This document shows, piece by piece, positions 53,031-62,089 of a stretch of 64,000 nt of DNA; the first letter of the stretch is position 1; each line of letters opens with the position of its first letter. Origin of the DNA: Bradyrhizobium sp. 200 (GTDB lineage: Bacteria; Pseudomonadota; Alphaproteobacteria; Rhizobiales; Xanthobacteraceae); NCBI RefSeq assembly GCF_023100945.1, contig NZ_CP064689.1, positions 8,600,001 through 8,664,000 of the forward strand. The letters are read 5' to 3'. Made by a program: the position numbers and the translations under genes. A model generated the notes under the pieces. The model was not told the origin of the DNA. It ran no database searches and was given only the letters and a program-made list of their open reading frames with translations.

Positions 53031-55235
53031 TCAGCCCACGTCCGGCATCTGCTCCAGGAGCTTGTCGAGCGTGATCGGATAATCGCGCACGCGCACGCCG
53101 GTCGCGTTGTAGACCGCGTTGGCAACCGCCGCCGCCACGCCGCAGATGCCGAGTTCGGCGACGCCCTTGGCCTTCATCGGCGACGACATCGGATCGGTCT
53201 CGTCGAGGAAGAACATTTCCTGGTGCGGAATGTCGGCGTGGACCGGCACCTCGTAACCGGCGAGGTCATGGTTGACGAAGAAGCCGGCGCGCTTGTCGAC
53301 CACGAGTTCTTCCATCAGCGCCGCGCCGACGCCCATGGTCATCGCGCCGATCACCTGGCTGCGGGCCGTCTTCGGATTGAGGATGCGGCCGGCGGCACAC
53401 ACCGCGAGCATCCGCCGCACGCGGATCTCGGCGGTCGCGGCATCGACGCCGACTTCGACGAAATGCGCGCCGAAGGTCGATTGCTGGTACTTCTTGGCAA
53501 GGTCGCCATACTCGATTTCGTCTTCGGCGCTGAGGCCGCCATCGGCCGCAGCCTGCGCCAGCGGCACGCTGCGATTGCCCGCGCGCACCTCGCCATCGGC
53601 GAACTCCGCCTCCGCGGAGTTGAAGCCGAGTTTCTGCGCGATTGCCTCGCGCAGCTTGACGCAGGCGGCATAAACGCCCGCGGTGGAGTTGTTGCCGCCC
53701 CATTGCCCGCCGGAACCGGCCGACACCGGGAACGCCGAGTCGCCGAGACGCACCTGCACCTTTTCGAACGGCACCCCCATCATCTCGGCGGCAGTCTGCG
53801 CGATGATGGTGTAGCTGCCGGTGCCGATATCGGTCATGTCGGTCTCGACGGTCACGACGCCCTTGTTGTCGAGCCGCACCCGCGCCGCCGACTTCGTCAG
53901 CAGATTGTTGCGGAACGCTGCGGCTGCGCCGATGCCGACCAGCCAACGCCCGTCACGAACCCTGCCCGGCTGCGGGTTGCGCTTGCTCCAGCCGAAACGC
54001 TCCGCTCCCGTGCGCAGGCACTCGGCGAGCTGACGCAGCGAGAACGGCCGCTCCGGCTTTTCCGGATCGACCTGGGTATCGTTGAGGATACGAAACTCGA
54101 CCGGGTCGATGCCGAGCTTCTCGGCCATTTCGTCGATAGCGATCTCCAGCGCCATCATTCCCGTCGCCTCGCCCGGCGCGCGCATGGCGTTGCCTTCGGG
54201 CAAATCCAGCGTCGCCAGCCGCGTAGCGGTCATGCGGTGCGCGCCGGCGTACAGCAGCCGCGTCTGGGCGACCGCGCCGTCGGCCTTGCCGCCCGGCAGA
54301 TCGCCCGACCAGCTTTCATGACCGATCGCTGTGATCTTGCCGTCCCGCGTCGCGCCGATGCGGATGCGCTGGATCGTGGCCGGGCGATGCGTGGTGTTGT
54401 TGAACATCAGGGGACGCTGCAGCGCCACCTTCACCGGCCGTTTCGCGGCGCGGGCGCCGAGCGCGGCCATCAGCGCATCAGCGCGCGGGAACAGCTTGCC
54501 GCCAAAACCGCCGCCGATGAACGGGGAATCGAGGCGAACGTTTTCCTTGGGAATGCCCAGCGTTGTTGCCATCTCCGCTTTGTTCCAGGCAATCATCTGG
54601 TTGGAGGTCCATAGCGTGAGCTTGTCGCCCTCCCATGCAGCGATGGTCGCATGCGGCTCCATCATGGCGTGCGCTTCATCAGGCGTCGTGTAGCGCGCAT
54701 CGAGCCGGACCGGCGCGGCCGCAAACGCTGCGGCGAAGTCGCCGACCGCCGTATCGCCGGGACCGCCGGTGATGGGATTTGGCTTTGCCTTGTCCAGCAG
54801 CGAAGCGAGATCGAACGCGCTCTGCTCCCTGACGTAGTCGACGCGGATGAGCTGGGCCGCAGCGCGTGCCTGCTCAAACGTTTCCGCCACGACCACGGCG
54901 ATGGCCTGGTGATAATGCTGGATCTCGGGACCGCCGAGCAGTCTTGCGGTGTTGAGCCTGCCCTTGTCGAGCTTGCCGGCATTGTCGGCCGTGACGATGG
55001 CGAGCACACCGGGCGCGGCCTTGGCCTGGCTCAGATCCATTCCGGCGATCCGTCCTTTGGCGATCGCCGAGCCGACCACGTAGCCGTAGGCCGGCTTCGA
55101 GACAACGTCGTGGCGCTCATAGGCATAGGGCGCCGTACCGGTGGTCTTGAGCGGGCCATCGATGCGGCTGACGGGTTGACCGACGATCTTCAACCGGTCG
55201 ATCGGATTGGTCGTGGCTGATGTATCGAATTTCAT
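53031..55235 (-). CDS. Xanthine-dehydrogenase-family molybdopterin-binding subunit (PaoC-like)
   Basis: A 734-residue molybdenum-cofactor subunit of an aldehyde oxidoreductase. Cofactor motifs are PFIGGGFGGKLFPRADALM, MRAPGEATGMMALE and SAGSGGQWGGNNSTAG. The catalytic Glu is in KGVAELGICG near the C-terminus. The length and adjacency to [2Fe-2S] and FAD/[4Fe-4S] subunits match the periplasmic PaoABC (YagTSR) aldehyde oxidase. It lacks its own signal and is expected to be exported with the Tat-bearing small subunit. Last gene of the three; no XdhC/PaoD chaperone gene follows within the window. Confidence 0.94.
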   Translation of the reverse strand: MKFDTSATTNPIDRLKIVGQPVSRIDGPLKTTGTAPYAYERHDVVSKPAYGYVVGSAIAKGRIAGMDLSQAKAAPGVLAIVTADNAGKLDKGRLNTARLLGGPEIQHYHQAIAVVVAETFEQARAAAQLIRVDYVREQSAFDLASLLDKAKPNPITGGPGDTAVGDFAAAFAAAPVRLDARYTTPDEAHAMMEPHATIAAWEGDKLTLWTSNQMIAWNKAEMATTLGIPKENVRLDSPFIGGGFGGKLFPRADALMAALGARAAKRPVKVALQRPLMFNNTTHRPATIQRIRIGATRDGKITAIGHESWSGDLPGGKADGAVAQTRLLYAGAHRMTATRLATLDLPEGNAMRAPGEATGMMALEIAIDEMAEKLGIDPVEFRILNDTQVDPEKPERPFSLRQLAECLRTGAERFGWSKRNPQPGRVRDGRWLVGIGAAAAFRNNLLTKSAARVRLDNKGVVTVETDMTDIGTGSYTIIAQTAAEMMGVPFEKVQVRLGDSAFPVSAGSGGQWGGNNSTAGVYAACVKLREAIAQKLGFNSAEAEFADGEVRAGNRSVPLAQAAADGGLSAEDEIEYGDLAKKYQQSTFGAHFVEVGVDAATAEIRVRRMLAVCAAGRILNPKTARSQVIGAMTMGVGAALMEELVVDKRAGFFVNHDLAGYEVPVHADIPHQEMFFLDETDPMSSPMKAKGVAELGICGVAAAVANAVYNATGVRVRDYPITLDKLLEQMPDVG

Positions 55236-55238
55236 GGC

Positions 55239-56189
55239 TCAGCCCTTCGCTTCGGTCAGCACCGCGCCGAGCGTGCGCTCGGCCAGCGACAGCTTGAATG
55301 TGTTCTCGCGCGTCGGCTTGGCATCGGCGAGCAATTGCGCGGCGACGGCCCTGGCGCCGCGCGGCAGCGCCGCCTCCGCGGCCTCGATGCGCCACGGCTT
55401 GTGGGCGACACCGCCGAGCGCAACGCGCCCGGTACCGTCGCGCTGCACGATCGCGGCAACCGAGACCAGCGCGAAAGCGTAGGAGGCGCGGTCGCGTACC
55501 TTGCGATAGACCTGCGTGCCACCGACGGGTTTTGGCAGCGTCACCGCGGTGATCAGTTCGCCCGGCTGCAGCGTCGTCTCGATATGCGGCGTATCGCCGG
55601 GCAGGCGGTGTAATTCGGCGATCGGGATGGTTCGCGTTGCGCCGTCCGGCCGCACCGTCTCCACCGTTGCATCGAGCGCACGCATCGCCACCGCCATGTC
55701 GCTCGGATGGGTGGCGATGCAGGCTTCGCTTGCGCCCACCACGGCGTGCTGGCGGCTGAATCCGCCGATCGCCGCGCAGCCGCTGCCGGGATGGCGTTTG
55801 TTGCAGGGCTGGTTGGTGTCATAGAAATAAGGACAGCGCGTCCGCTGCAGCAGATTGCCCGCCGTCGTCGCCTTGTTGCGCAACTGGCCGGAGGCACCCG
55901 CAAGCAGCGCCCGCGACAGCACGGCGTAGTCGCGCCGGACGCGTGCGTCGGCAGCGAGATCGGTGTTGCGCACCAGCGCGCCGATCCGCAATCCGCCCTC
56001 GGGCAACGGTTCGATCTTGTCGAGCGCGAGGCCGTTGACGTCGATCAGGTGCGCCGGCGTCTCGATCTCGAGCTTCATCAGGTCGAGCAGGTTGGTGCCG
56101 CCGGCAATGAACTTGGCGTCCGGCTTGCGCATGGCGGAGGCGGCTGCCTCCGCCGGTGTGCGGGCGCGCTCGTAGCTGAATGATTTCAT
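55239..56189 (-). CDS. Xanthine-dehydrogenase-family FAD-binding subunit (PaoB-like)
   Basis: A 316-residue FAD subunit (CO-dehydrogenase medium-subunit fold) with [15 protein letters not shown] (FAD loop) and [23 protein letters not shown]. An extra cysteine cluster ([21 protein letters not shown]) marks the [4Fe-4S]-containing YagS/PaoB type. It passes electrons from the molybdenum/2Fe-2S subunits to FAD. Its ATG overlaps the small-subunit stop (ATGA), and its stop is 3 bp from the next start. Confidence 0.95.
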   Translation of the reverse strand: MKSFSYERARTPAEAAASAMRKPDAKFIAGGTNLLDLMKLEIETPAHLIDVNGLALDKIEPLPEGGLRIGALVRNTDLAADARVRRDYAVLSRALLAGASGQLRNKATTAGNLLQRTRCPYFYDTNQPCNKRHPGSGCAAIGGFSRQHAVVGASEACIATHPSDMAVAMRALDATVETVRPDGATRTIPIAELHRLPGDTPHIETTLQPGELITAVTLPKPVGGTQVYRKVRDRASYAFALVSVAAIVQRDGTGRVALGGVAHKPWRIEAAEAALPRGARAVAAQLLADAKPTRENTFKLSLAERTLGAVLTEAKG

Positions 56190-56842
56190 GCCTGTCTCCC
56201 GGCAACTTCTGTGATCGCCTCGGCGATGTTGGAATAGGCGCCGCAGCGGCAGATGTTGCCGCTCATGCGCTCGCGGAGCTCGGCGTTCGTCAGTTGCGGG
56301 GCTGCGTTGATGTCGGTGCTGACATGACTCTGAATGCCGGCCTTGATCTCATCAAGCACGGCGACGGCCGAGCAGATCTGCCCGGGCGTGCAATAGCCGC
56401 ATTGATAGCCGTCATGCTTCACGAAGGCGGCCTGCATCGGGTGCAGGTTGTCAGGCGTGCCGAGCCCCTCGATCGTCGTGATCTCGTCGCTCTCGTGCAT
56501 GACGGCCAGGGTCAGGCAGGAATTGATCCGCCGTCCGCCGACGATCACCGTGCAGGCGCCGCACTGGCCGTGATCGCATCCCTTCTTGCTGCCGGTGAGA
56601 TGCAGGTGCTCGCGCAGCGCATCGAGCAGCGTCGTTCGCGTGTCGAGCGCGATTTCGTGCGGCTTGCCATTCACGCTGAAGGAGACTTTCGACATCGAGA
56701 CAGCTTGGGGATCGGCGGCCTGCGCGGGAACCGCAGGCGTTTGCGCATAGGCCATCGGGGGCGCCGCGCTGAAAGCCACCGACGCGGCGGTTCCCAGCAA
56801 CAGCTTCCGCCGCGATAATTCGAAGTCGCTCGGACCTTGCAT
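56186..56842 (-). CDS. [2Fe-2S] small subunit with Tat signal (PaoA-like)
   Basis: A 218-residue iron-sulfur subunit. The N-terminus has a twin-arginine signal ([16 protein letters not shown]). Two clusters are seen: plant-ferredoxin-type Cys in [16 protein letters not shown] plus the later NSC, and the C-terminal [12 protein letters not shown] and GNICRCGAY. It carries the assembled heterotrimer to the periplasm. The ATG at 56842 has GGGA at proper spacing; another ATG lies at 56866. First gene of the operon, divergent from a LysR regulator. Confidence 0.95.
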   Translation of the reverse strand: MQGPSDFELSRRKLLLGTAASVAFSAAPPMAYAQTPAVPAQAADPQAVSMSKVSFSVNGKPHEIALDTRTTLLDALREHLHLTGSKKGCDHGQCGACTVIVGGRRINSCLTLAVMHESDEITTIEGLGTPDNLHPMQAAFVKHDGYQCGYCTPGQICSAVAVLDEIKAGIQSHVSTDINAAPQLTNAELRERMSGNICRCGAYSNIAEAITEVAGRQA

Positions 56843-57069
56843 GTCGTGTTCCCATTTTGCTGTCATTCGCTGATGTTCGGCGCGACGGTGTCGGCGTCCG
56901 CATCAAGCATCCGTAACTGCGCCCGCCCTTCGGCTGTTCCTTCCCGGCATTTCACGTTTGAAAGAGCGATGCGGGAGGACCGCGCGCGGCCAGTCGGTAA
57001 CAAGCTAGGGGCTACATGGGATCCGGATTAGTGGTATAATCAGCTTACACTTATGAGATGGATTCATGA

Positions 57070-57963
57070 ATGGCGCGCCAGAACATCAACGATCTCCTCG
57101 CCTTCCTGGTGGTCGCGCGGGAGAGAAGCTTCACGCGGGCAGCGGCGCAGCTTGATGTTTCGCAGTCCGCGCTCAGCCATACGATCCGCTCCCTGGAGGA
57201 GCGGCTCGGCCTGCGGCTACCAACCCGCACCACCCGCAGCGTCGCGCCGACGGAGGCGGGCGAGCGGCTGCTGCGGACGGTGGCGCCGAAGCTGGAAGAG
57301 ATCGACGCCGAACTTTCCGCGCTGACCGAACTGCGCGACAAGCCGGCCGGCACCATCCGCATCACCGCAGCCGAGCATTCATCCGCAACGATCCTGTGGC
57401 CTGCCTTGGCAAAGCTGCTGCCCCGATACCCTGATATCAAGGTGGAGGTGAACATCGACTACGGTTTCACCGACATCGTAGCCGAGCGCTACGATGCCGG
57501 CGTTCGCCTCGGCGAGCAGGTGGCCAGGGACATGATCGCGGTGCGCATCGGGCCGGATTTCCGCATGGCGGTGGTCGGCACGCCAACCTATTTCGCGAGC
57601 CACCCCAAACCCGCCAGGCCGCAGGACCTCGTGGCCCATAGCTGCATCAATATCCGATTGCCGACCTATGGCGGGATCTACGCCTGGGAATTCGAGAAGC
57701 GCGGACGCGGGCTGAAGGTCCGCGTCGACGGCCAGTTGGTATTCAACACCATGGCGCTGCGGATGAACGCGGTGCTGGCCGGGCTCGGCCTCGCCTATCT
57801 GCCGGAGGACCAGGTGCAGGCTCAGATCGCCGACGGCCGCCTGATCCGGGTGCTGGCGGACTGGTGTCCGCCGTTTTCGGGCTATCACCTCTACTATCCC
57901 AGCCGCCGCCAGCCAACTCCGGCCTTTGCCATGCTGGTCGCGGCGCTGCGCTACCGGGGCTGA
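57070..57963 (+). CDS. LysR family transcriptional regulator
   Basis: A 297-residue LTTR of the PA0477/DsdC-like group, with the winged helix NDLLAFLVVARERSFTRAAAQL, SQSALSHTIRSLEERLGLRL. The effector domain contains YDAGVRLGEQVARDMIAVRIG and ALRMNAVLAGLGLAYLPED. Divergent from the aldehyde oxidoreductase operon across 227 bp, so it probably regulates it (inference). The gap contains an A/T-rich region near 57030-57055. Confidence 0.94.
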   Translation: MARQNINDLLAFLVVARERSFTRAAAQLDVSQSALSHTIRSLEERLGLRLPTRTTRSVAPTEAGERLLRTVAPKLEEIDAELSALTELRDKPAGTIRITAAEHSSATILWPALAKLLPRYPDIKVEVNIDYGFTDIVAERYDAGVRLGEQVARDMIAVRIGPDFRMAVVGTPTYFASHPKPARPQDLVAHSCINIRLPTYGGIYAWEFEKRGRGLKVRVDGQLVFNTMALRMNAVLAGLGLAYLPEDQVQAQIADGRLIRVLADWCPPFSGYHLYYPSRRQPTPAFAMLVAALRYRG

Positions 57964-58024
57964 TGCGCGCCCACGCAGCGCGGCCGGTTCAGCAATCCCA
58001 AAGAGCGAATGATTCAGCCGGCAG

Positions 58025-58672
58025 TCAGCCGAGCGCCATCTCCACCGCGATCCGGATCAGGTCCGAGTGATTCTTGGCGCCGAGCTTCTGCTTGAGCAGC
58101 GAGGTGGTGTTGGCCACCGTCTTGTAGGAAATCTCCAGCGCATTGGCGACTTCGACGATCTTGTCGCCGCGGCCGAGCAGCCGCAGAATTTCCAGCTCGC
58201 GCGCCGTCATCTGCGACGCCGGATTGGCCTTGATCGAAGCGCCGGAGAAGGTCACCGCCTCCGCCAGTTGCGGTGAAATGAAATTGTCTCCTGCGGCGAC
58301 CTTGCGGACGGCCTTCACCAGCATCCTTGGATCGTCGCTCTTCGAGACATAGCCCTGCGCGCCCATCTCGATGGCGCGAACCACGAACGCCGGATCGTCA
58401 TTCATGCTGAACATGATGATCCTGGCGTCCGGATCGTCCTTGCGGATGCGGCGCATCAGCTCGAAACCGGAAACGTCGGGAAGCTTGATATCGATCACCG
58501 TGACGTCGGGCTTCCTGGCCAGATAGGCGCGATGGCCGGACTTGGCGTCGGTAGCCTCCTCGATCCTCACCGTGTTGTCCGACGCAAACAGCGACCGGCA
58601 ACCCGACAGGACCACCGGATGGTCGTCCACGATCAGGACCTTCGTTGCCGATCTGGCGGAATTCTGCATCAT
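58025..58672 (-). CDS. NarL/LuxR-type response regulator
   Basis: A 215-residue regulator. The receiver has DD near residue 16, phospho-acceptor Asp in VTVIDIKLPDVSG, Ser in FSMNDDP and Lys in YVSKSDD. The HTH is MTARELEILRLLGRGDKIVEVANALEISYKTVANTTSLLKQKLG. Paired with the sensor kinase encoded divergently 80 bp away. The target genes are unknown. Confidence 0.95.
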   Translation of the reverse strand: MMQNSARSATKVLIVDDHPVVLSGCRSLFASDNTVRIEEATDAKSGHRAYLARKPDVTVIDIKLPDVSGFELMRRIRKDDPDARIIMFSMNDDPAFVVRAIEMGAQGYVSKSDDPRMLVKAVRKVAAGDNFISPQLAEAVTFSGASIKANPASQMTARELEILRLLGRGDKIVEVANALEISYKTVANTTSLLKQKLGAKNHSDLIRIAVEMALG

Positions 58673-58752
58673 TCATCCCCTTTCGGGAATAAATAGCGGT
58701 TGGCGGTATTTGAAAAGAGAAATCTTGGGTTGCGGGGATTAGAATATTCAAT

Positions 58753-60105
58753 ATGTGGGAAAGGCTTTCTCTTCGAACGCGGTTGTTGGTGCCGCTCGGC
58801 CTGATGTTCGTGGCAGCGCTGCTGGCTGGCGGCGTTTCGCTGCAGATTTTCTCCACGGCGCAACTTATGGAAGAAACCGAGCCGGCGGCTCGCTCGGCCA
58901 GGGCGGTTGCGGCTGCGCTCAACGGTGCGCTTGCGACCTCCACCAATCCGCAGGCGACGCTGGAAGCGTTCGCGCAATCGCTGGGCACCTCCGCAACCAT
59001 CCGGTTTCGGCGCCTCGGGACCGACCTCGATGTTCATTCTCCCGAGGTACAGACCCCCCTGGGATCGGTGCCCGACTGGTTTGTCCGCCTCCTCGCCATC
59101 CCCGAATCCAAGGCAGCCTTCCCCGTGACGATCGAGGGAAAGCAGGTCGGCGACATCGTATCTGCGCCCGACCTGTCAGCCGACATCTACGAGAAGTGGA
59201 TCGGGTTTCTGGCGATCGCCTGCTCCGGAATCACCCTGATGCTGCTGACGGCGGCCATTGCGCATTTCGCCGCGCGTTCCGCGCTGGGGCCGCTGCAAAA
59301 CCTGGGCGACGGCCTGACCCGTATGCGAACGGGCGATTACGCGCAGCCGATTCCTCCCGCCGGCCCGCCCGAGATCCGCAAGAGCGCGCAGGAAGCCAAC
59401 GAACTCGCCCGCACCCTCAATCGCCTCAGCCAGGATAACCGCAGCCTGCTGCGCCGGATCGTGTCGCTGCAGGACGACGAGCGGCAGGATATGGCGCGCG
59501 AACTTCACGACGAGCTCGGGCCGCTGTTGTTCGGAATCCGCGCCAACACGGTGGCGCTGCTGGAATCGATTCCCCGCGGCGAGGCGGAGATGACGAGCGC
59601 CGCCGAGGGCATCCTGCAGTCGGTCGAAACGTTGCAGCAGGCGAACCGCAGAATCCTCGACCGGCTGCGGCCGCTCTACATCCAGGAGCTCGGCCTGGAG
59701 AGGAGCATCCAGACGCTGCTGCAGAACGTGAAGGCACAGGCAGCCGACCTCAAGGTGACGTCGCAGATCGACACTGCGCTGAACGAAGTCGACGGCTTGA
59801 TGTCGCAGACCATCTATCGCGTGATCCAGGAGGCGGTGACAAACGTGCTTCGTCACGCCAGGGCGAACGCGATGCACGTCGCCGCAGGCATCAACGACCG
59901 CGAAGTGATCGTGGAAGTATCCGACGACGGCATCGGCTTTCCGGCGGATCGGATGTTCGGCCGGGGATTGACGGGAATGCTGGAACGCGTTCGCGCGCTG
60001 AGCGGGACGCTCGAACTGCTGCGCGAAGACGGCCGCACCTGCGTTCGTTGCCGGCTCCCGGCCGGAGATTCCGCCGCGCATGCGCGGGGCGCAAAACGGA
60101 GCTAG
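58753..60105 (+). CDS. NarX/UhpB-type sensor histidine kinase
   Basis: A 450-residue membrane kinase. Helix 1 is at residues 10-34, followed by a ~115-residue periplasmic sensor. Helix 2 is at about 155-178 (FLAIACSGITLMLLTAAIA), then HAMP, and a HisKA_3 dimerisation domain with the phospho-His in MARELHDELGPLLFGI. The C-terminal ATPase domain has VIQEAVTNVLRHARA and VEVSDDGIGFP. Divergent partner of the response regulator. Its stop codon overlaps the stop of the convergent NTF2-like gene. Confidence 0.95.
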   Translation: MWERLSLRTRLLVPLGLMFVAALLAGGVSLQIFSTAQLMEETEPAARSARAVAAALNGALATSTNPQATLEAFAQSLGTSATIRFRRLGTDLDVHSPEVQTPLGSVPDWFVRLLAIPESKAAFPVTIEGKQVGDIVSAPDLSADIYEKWIGFLAIACSGITLMLLTAAIAHFAARSALGPLQNLGDGLTRMRTGDYAQPIPPAGPPEIRKSAQEANELARTLNRLSQDNRSLLRRIVSLQDDERQDMARELHDELGPLLFGIRANTVALLESIPRGEAEMTSAAEGILQSVETLQQANRRILDRLRPLYIQELGLERSIQTLLQNVKAQAADLKVTSQIDTALNEVDGLMSQTIYRVIQEAVTNVLRHARANAMHVAAGINDREVIVEVSDDGIGFPADRMFGRGLTGMLERVRALSGTLELLREDGRTCVRCRLPAGDSAAHARGAKRS

Positions 60106-60509
60106 CGGCCAGCCTGATCTGCAGCGCCGGCAATTTCCTGGCGCAATGCCTGCTCGACCGGCAGGCAAGCGGTCCGCTGGATCTTGGCATCACGCGAAAA
60201 GGTGAACGCGATACGGACCGGCTCGCCTTCGTGGCTCAGGTAATCGAGCACGACGCCTTCGGAGGTCGGCGTGATCTCCTCCAGCCCGAAGGCGGTGGGT
60301 GCGATCGCATCGAGGCGCGGCTGCCAATAGGATTCGAGTTCGGCGCGGCCTTCGCTGACCTTGCCCTCGCCGCACCGGCAGTCGAGCGTCGCATCGTCGG
60401 CATAGAGGTCGAGCAATGTCGTCAAGTCGCGCTTCCGGCACGCGTCCAGCCAGTCGACCACCAACGCTATCTGATCGAAATCATCCGCCAAATCCGCGAT
60501 CCCATCCAC
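60102..60509 (-). CDS. NTF2/SnoaL-like protein
   Basis: A 135-residue cone-fold protein of the SnoaL-like/NTF2 group (VVDWLDACRKRDLTTLLDLYADDATLDCRC, then GRAELESYWQPRL). The internal cavity fold binds small ligands; the function is unassigned. The GTG start at 60509 has AAGGA eight bases upstream. The last two bases of its stop overlap the kinase stop on the other strand. Confidence 0.85.
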   Translation of the reverse strand: MDGIADLADDFDQIALVVDWLDACRKRDLTTLLDLYADDATLDCRCGEGKVSEGRAELESYWQPRLDAIAPTAFGLEEITPTSEGVVLDYLSHEGEPVRIAFTFSRDAKIQRTACLPVEQALRQEIAGAADQAGR

Positions 60510-60672
60510 GTCGCTATTCCTTGTCCCAGGTGCTGACGCGGGTGACGAAGTATGGCGATCGTCGTGAATGGACACTGAACGGCCTGTTGTCCGGTACGCA
60601 CCGTGGAACTCGAACGATTGTGCGGAACAAAGGTTCCGACAAGCTAGTCCGGGTGAATACGGGGAAGGAACT

Positions 60673-61440
60673 TTAGGCGCGGCGCTGCCCGCGCCACCAC
60701 ACACCGAAGGCGATGACGACCGCAAACGCCAGCGTGAACCAGGTGATGGCGTATTGCATGTGATCGTCCTTGAGACGCACGGAGAGCGGGCCAGGCTTCG
60801 GAATGCCGCTTTCGGGCACGGGCTGCTCCAGATCGACATAGAAGGGCGCGACGGCCTTGCCGCCCTCGACCCAGCCGAGCGCGTGCGCCATCGCAAGATG
60901 ATCGCGGGTGAACCAGAGCCGTTTTGCCATGCTCTCTGGCGGCGTCAGCATGCCGGCGCTTTCGGGAAACCGGATGTAACCGGTGAATTGCACCGGGTCA
61001 CCGGTGATAAGCCGTCTCACGGCGCGATCCTGCCGGGCGCGGTCCTGCATCGTGTTCTGCACGAAGCCGGTGTTGACCACGATGGTGTTGCCGTCGGCGA
61101 GTTGCGCCGGCAGGAAGGCCCAGGTGCCGGGGCCGGAGACATCGTCGCGCACCGCAGAGCCCGCGCTATAGACCATCGCGTCCGGCAACGGCGCGTAGGT
61201 GGCGGTAAAGCTGATGCGGCGGAATTCGTCTTTGGCCGGCGTCAGCGCACTCCATTGCGAGGGCGCCGGCAGCGCCTCGGGCGCGGCCGCGAGCCGCTCG
61301 TTCAGCAGGGCGATCAGCGCGTGCTTCTCGACCCTTCGCTGCAATTGCCAGATCCCGAGACCCGTGAAAGCCACGACCATCAGCAGCGTGAAGATAGCGA
61401 AACCGGCAACCGCCGGGCGCCGCGACGAGAGGCTGGTCAT
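60673..61440 (-). CDS. SURF1 family protein (cytochrome oxidase assembly)
   Basis: A 255-residue protein with two membrane helices (about 12-31 and 231-249) and a periplasmic domain between. The SURF1 signatures are TGLGIWQLQRRVEKHALI, WAFLPAQLADGNTIVVNTGFV and KPGPLSVRLKDDHMQYAITWFTLA. SURF1 assists heme a insertion into subunit I of aa3 oxidase. It follows DUF983 by one base, in the cox operon. Confidence 0.96.
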   Translation of the reverse strand: MTSLSSRRPAVAGFAIFTLLMVVAFTGLGIWQLQRRVEKHALIALLNERLAAAPEALPAPSQWSALTPAKDEFRRISFTATYAPLPDAMVYSAGSAVRDDVSGPGTWAFLPAQLADGNTIVVNTGFVQNTMQDRARQDRAVRRLITGDPVQFTGYIRFPESAGMLTPPESMAKRLWFTRDHLAMAHALGWVEGGKAVAPFYVDLEQPVPESGIPKPGPLSVRLKDDHMQYAITWFTLAFAVVIAFGVWWRGQRRA

Positions 61441-61441
61441 T

Positions 61442-61831
61442 TCATTTCGGCTCGCGGTCGATCAGCCGGCCGGGAGCCGCCTTGTGATGAAACTGCAGCG
61501 CGATCAAAAGCGACTTCATCGAGCGCAGCGGCAGCAGCGTGGTCGCGATAATCAGCGGCAGCCAGAGCGCCGCATGCAGCCAGAAGGGCGGCTGATACTT
61601 GATTTCAACGATCAGGGCCGCGGTGACGACGATGGCGCCCGCCAGCATGATGATGAAGATCGCAGGCCCGTCGCCGGAATCGATGAAGGCATAGTCGAGC
61701 CCGCACGCCTCGCAATTCGGCCGCAGATCGAGGAAGCCCGCATAGAGCTTGCCCTTGCCGCAGCGCGGGCAGCGGCACGCGATGCCGCGGATCGCGCTCT
61801 GGGTTAACGTGGACGGTTGGTCAGGCGTCAT
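61442..61831 (-). CDS. DUF983 family membrane protein
   Basis: A 129-residue protein. A zinc-ribbon-like start (RCPRCGKGKLYAGFLDLRPNCEACGLDY, four Cys) is followed by two membrane helices (FIIMLAGAIVVTAALIVEI, LHAALWLPLIIATTLLPL). DUF983 genes lie between coxC and SURF1 in most alphaproteobacteria, implying a role in oxidase assembly. The ATG at 61831 was chosen because it lies directly before the conserved region. Confidence 0.95.
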   Translation of the reverse strand: MTPDQPSTLTQSAIRGIACRCPRCGKGKLYAGFLDLRPNCEACGLDYAFIDSGDGPAIFIIMLAGAIVVTAALIVEIKYQPPFWLHAALWLPLIIATTLLPLRSMKSLLIALQFHHKAAPGRLIDREPK

Positions 61832-61840
61832 ATTCGGTCC

Positions 61841-62036
61841 CTTCCCCTCTCCCCTTGTGGGAGAGGGTGGATCGAATGAGCGAAGCTCATTCGAGACGGG
61901 TGAGGGGTCTCTATCCGCGGAGACAAACCCCTCATCCGGCGCTGCGCGCCACCTTCTCCCATCGAAGTCGGATATATCCGACTTCGACTTATAATGCCCA
62001 ACTCGGGTAAACCCGAGTTGGGTGGGAGAAGGGAAG
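61841..62036. repeat. Composite palindromic intergenic element
   Basis: About 195 bp between coxC and DUF983. Outer arms cttcccctctcccctt and gggagaaggga are complementary, with internal inverted units (tgagcgaagctca; ggcgctgcgcgcc). Nested within are two perfect hairpins at 61963-61986 and 61997-62022. A repeat of this type is widespread in Bradyrhizobium (from memory). Confidence 0.8.
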
Positions 62037-62040
62037 AAAG

Positions 62041-62070
62041 AAAAAGGGGCGGTCCTTTCGACCGCCCCTT
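62041..62070 (-). terminator. Rho-independent terminator after coxC
   Basis: Stem AAGGGGCGGTC / GACCGCCCCTT with a 5-base loop. In the coxC direction it ends in a T-run (complement of aaaaa at 62041-62045). Confidence 0.88.
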
Positions 62071-62089
62071 GTAGCACGTCAAGCCTGTA

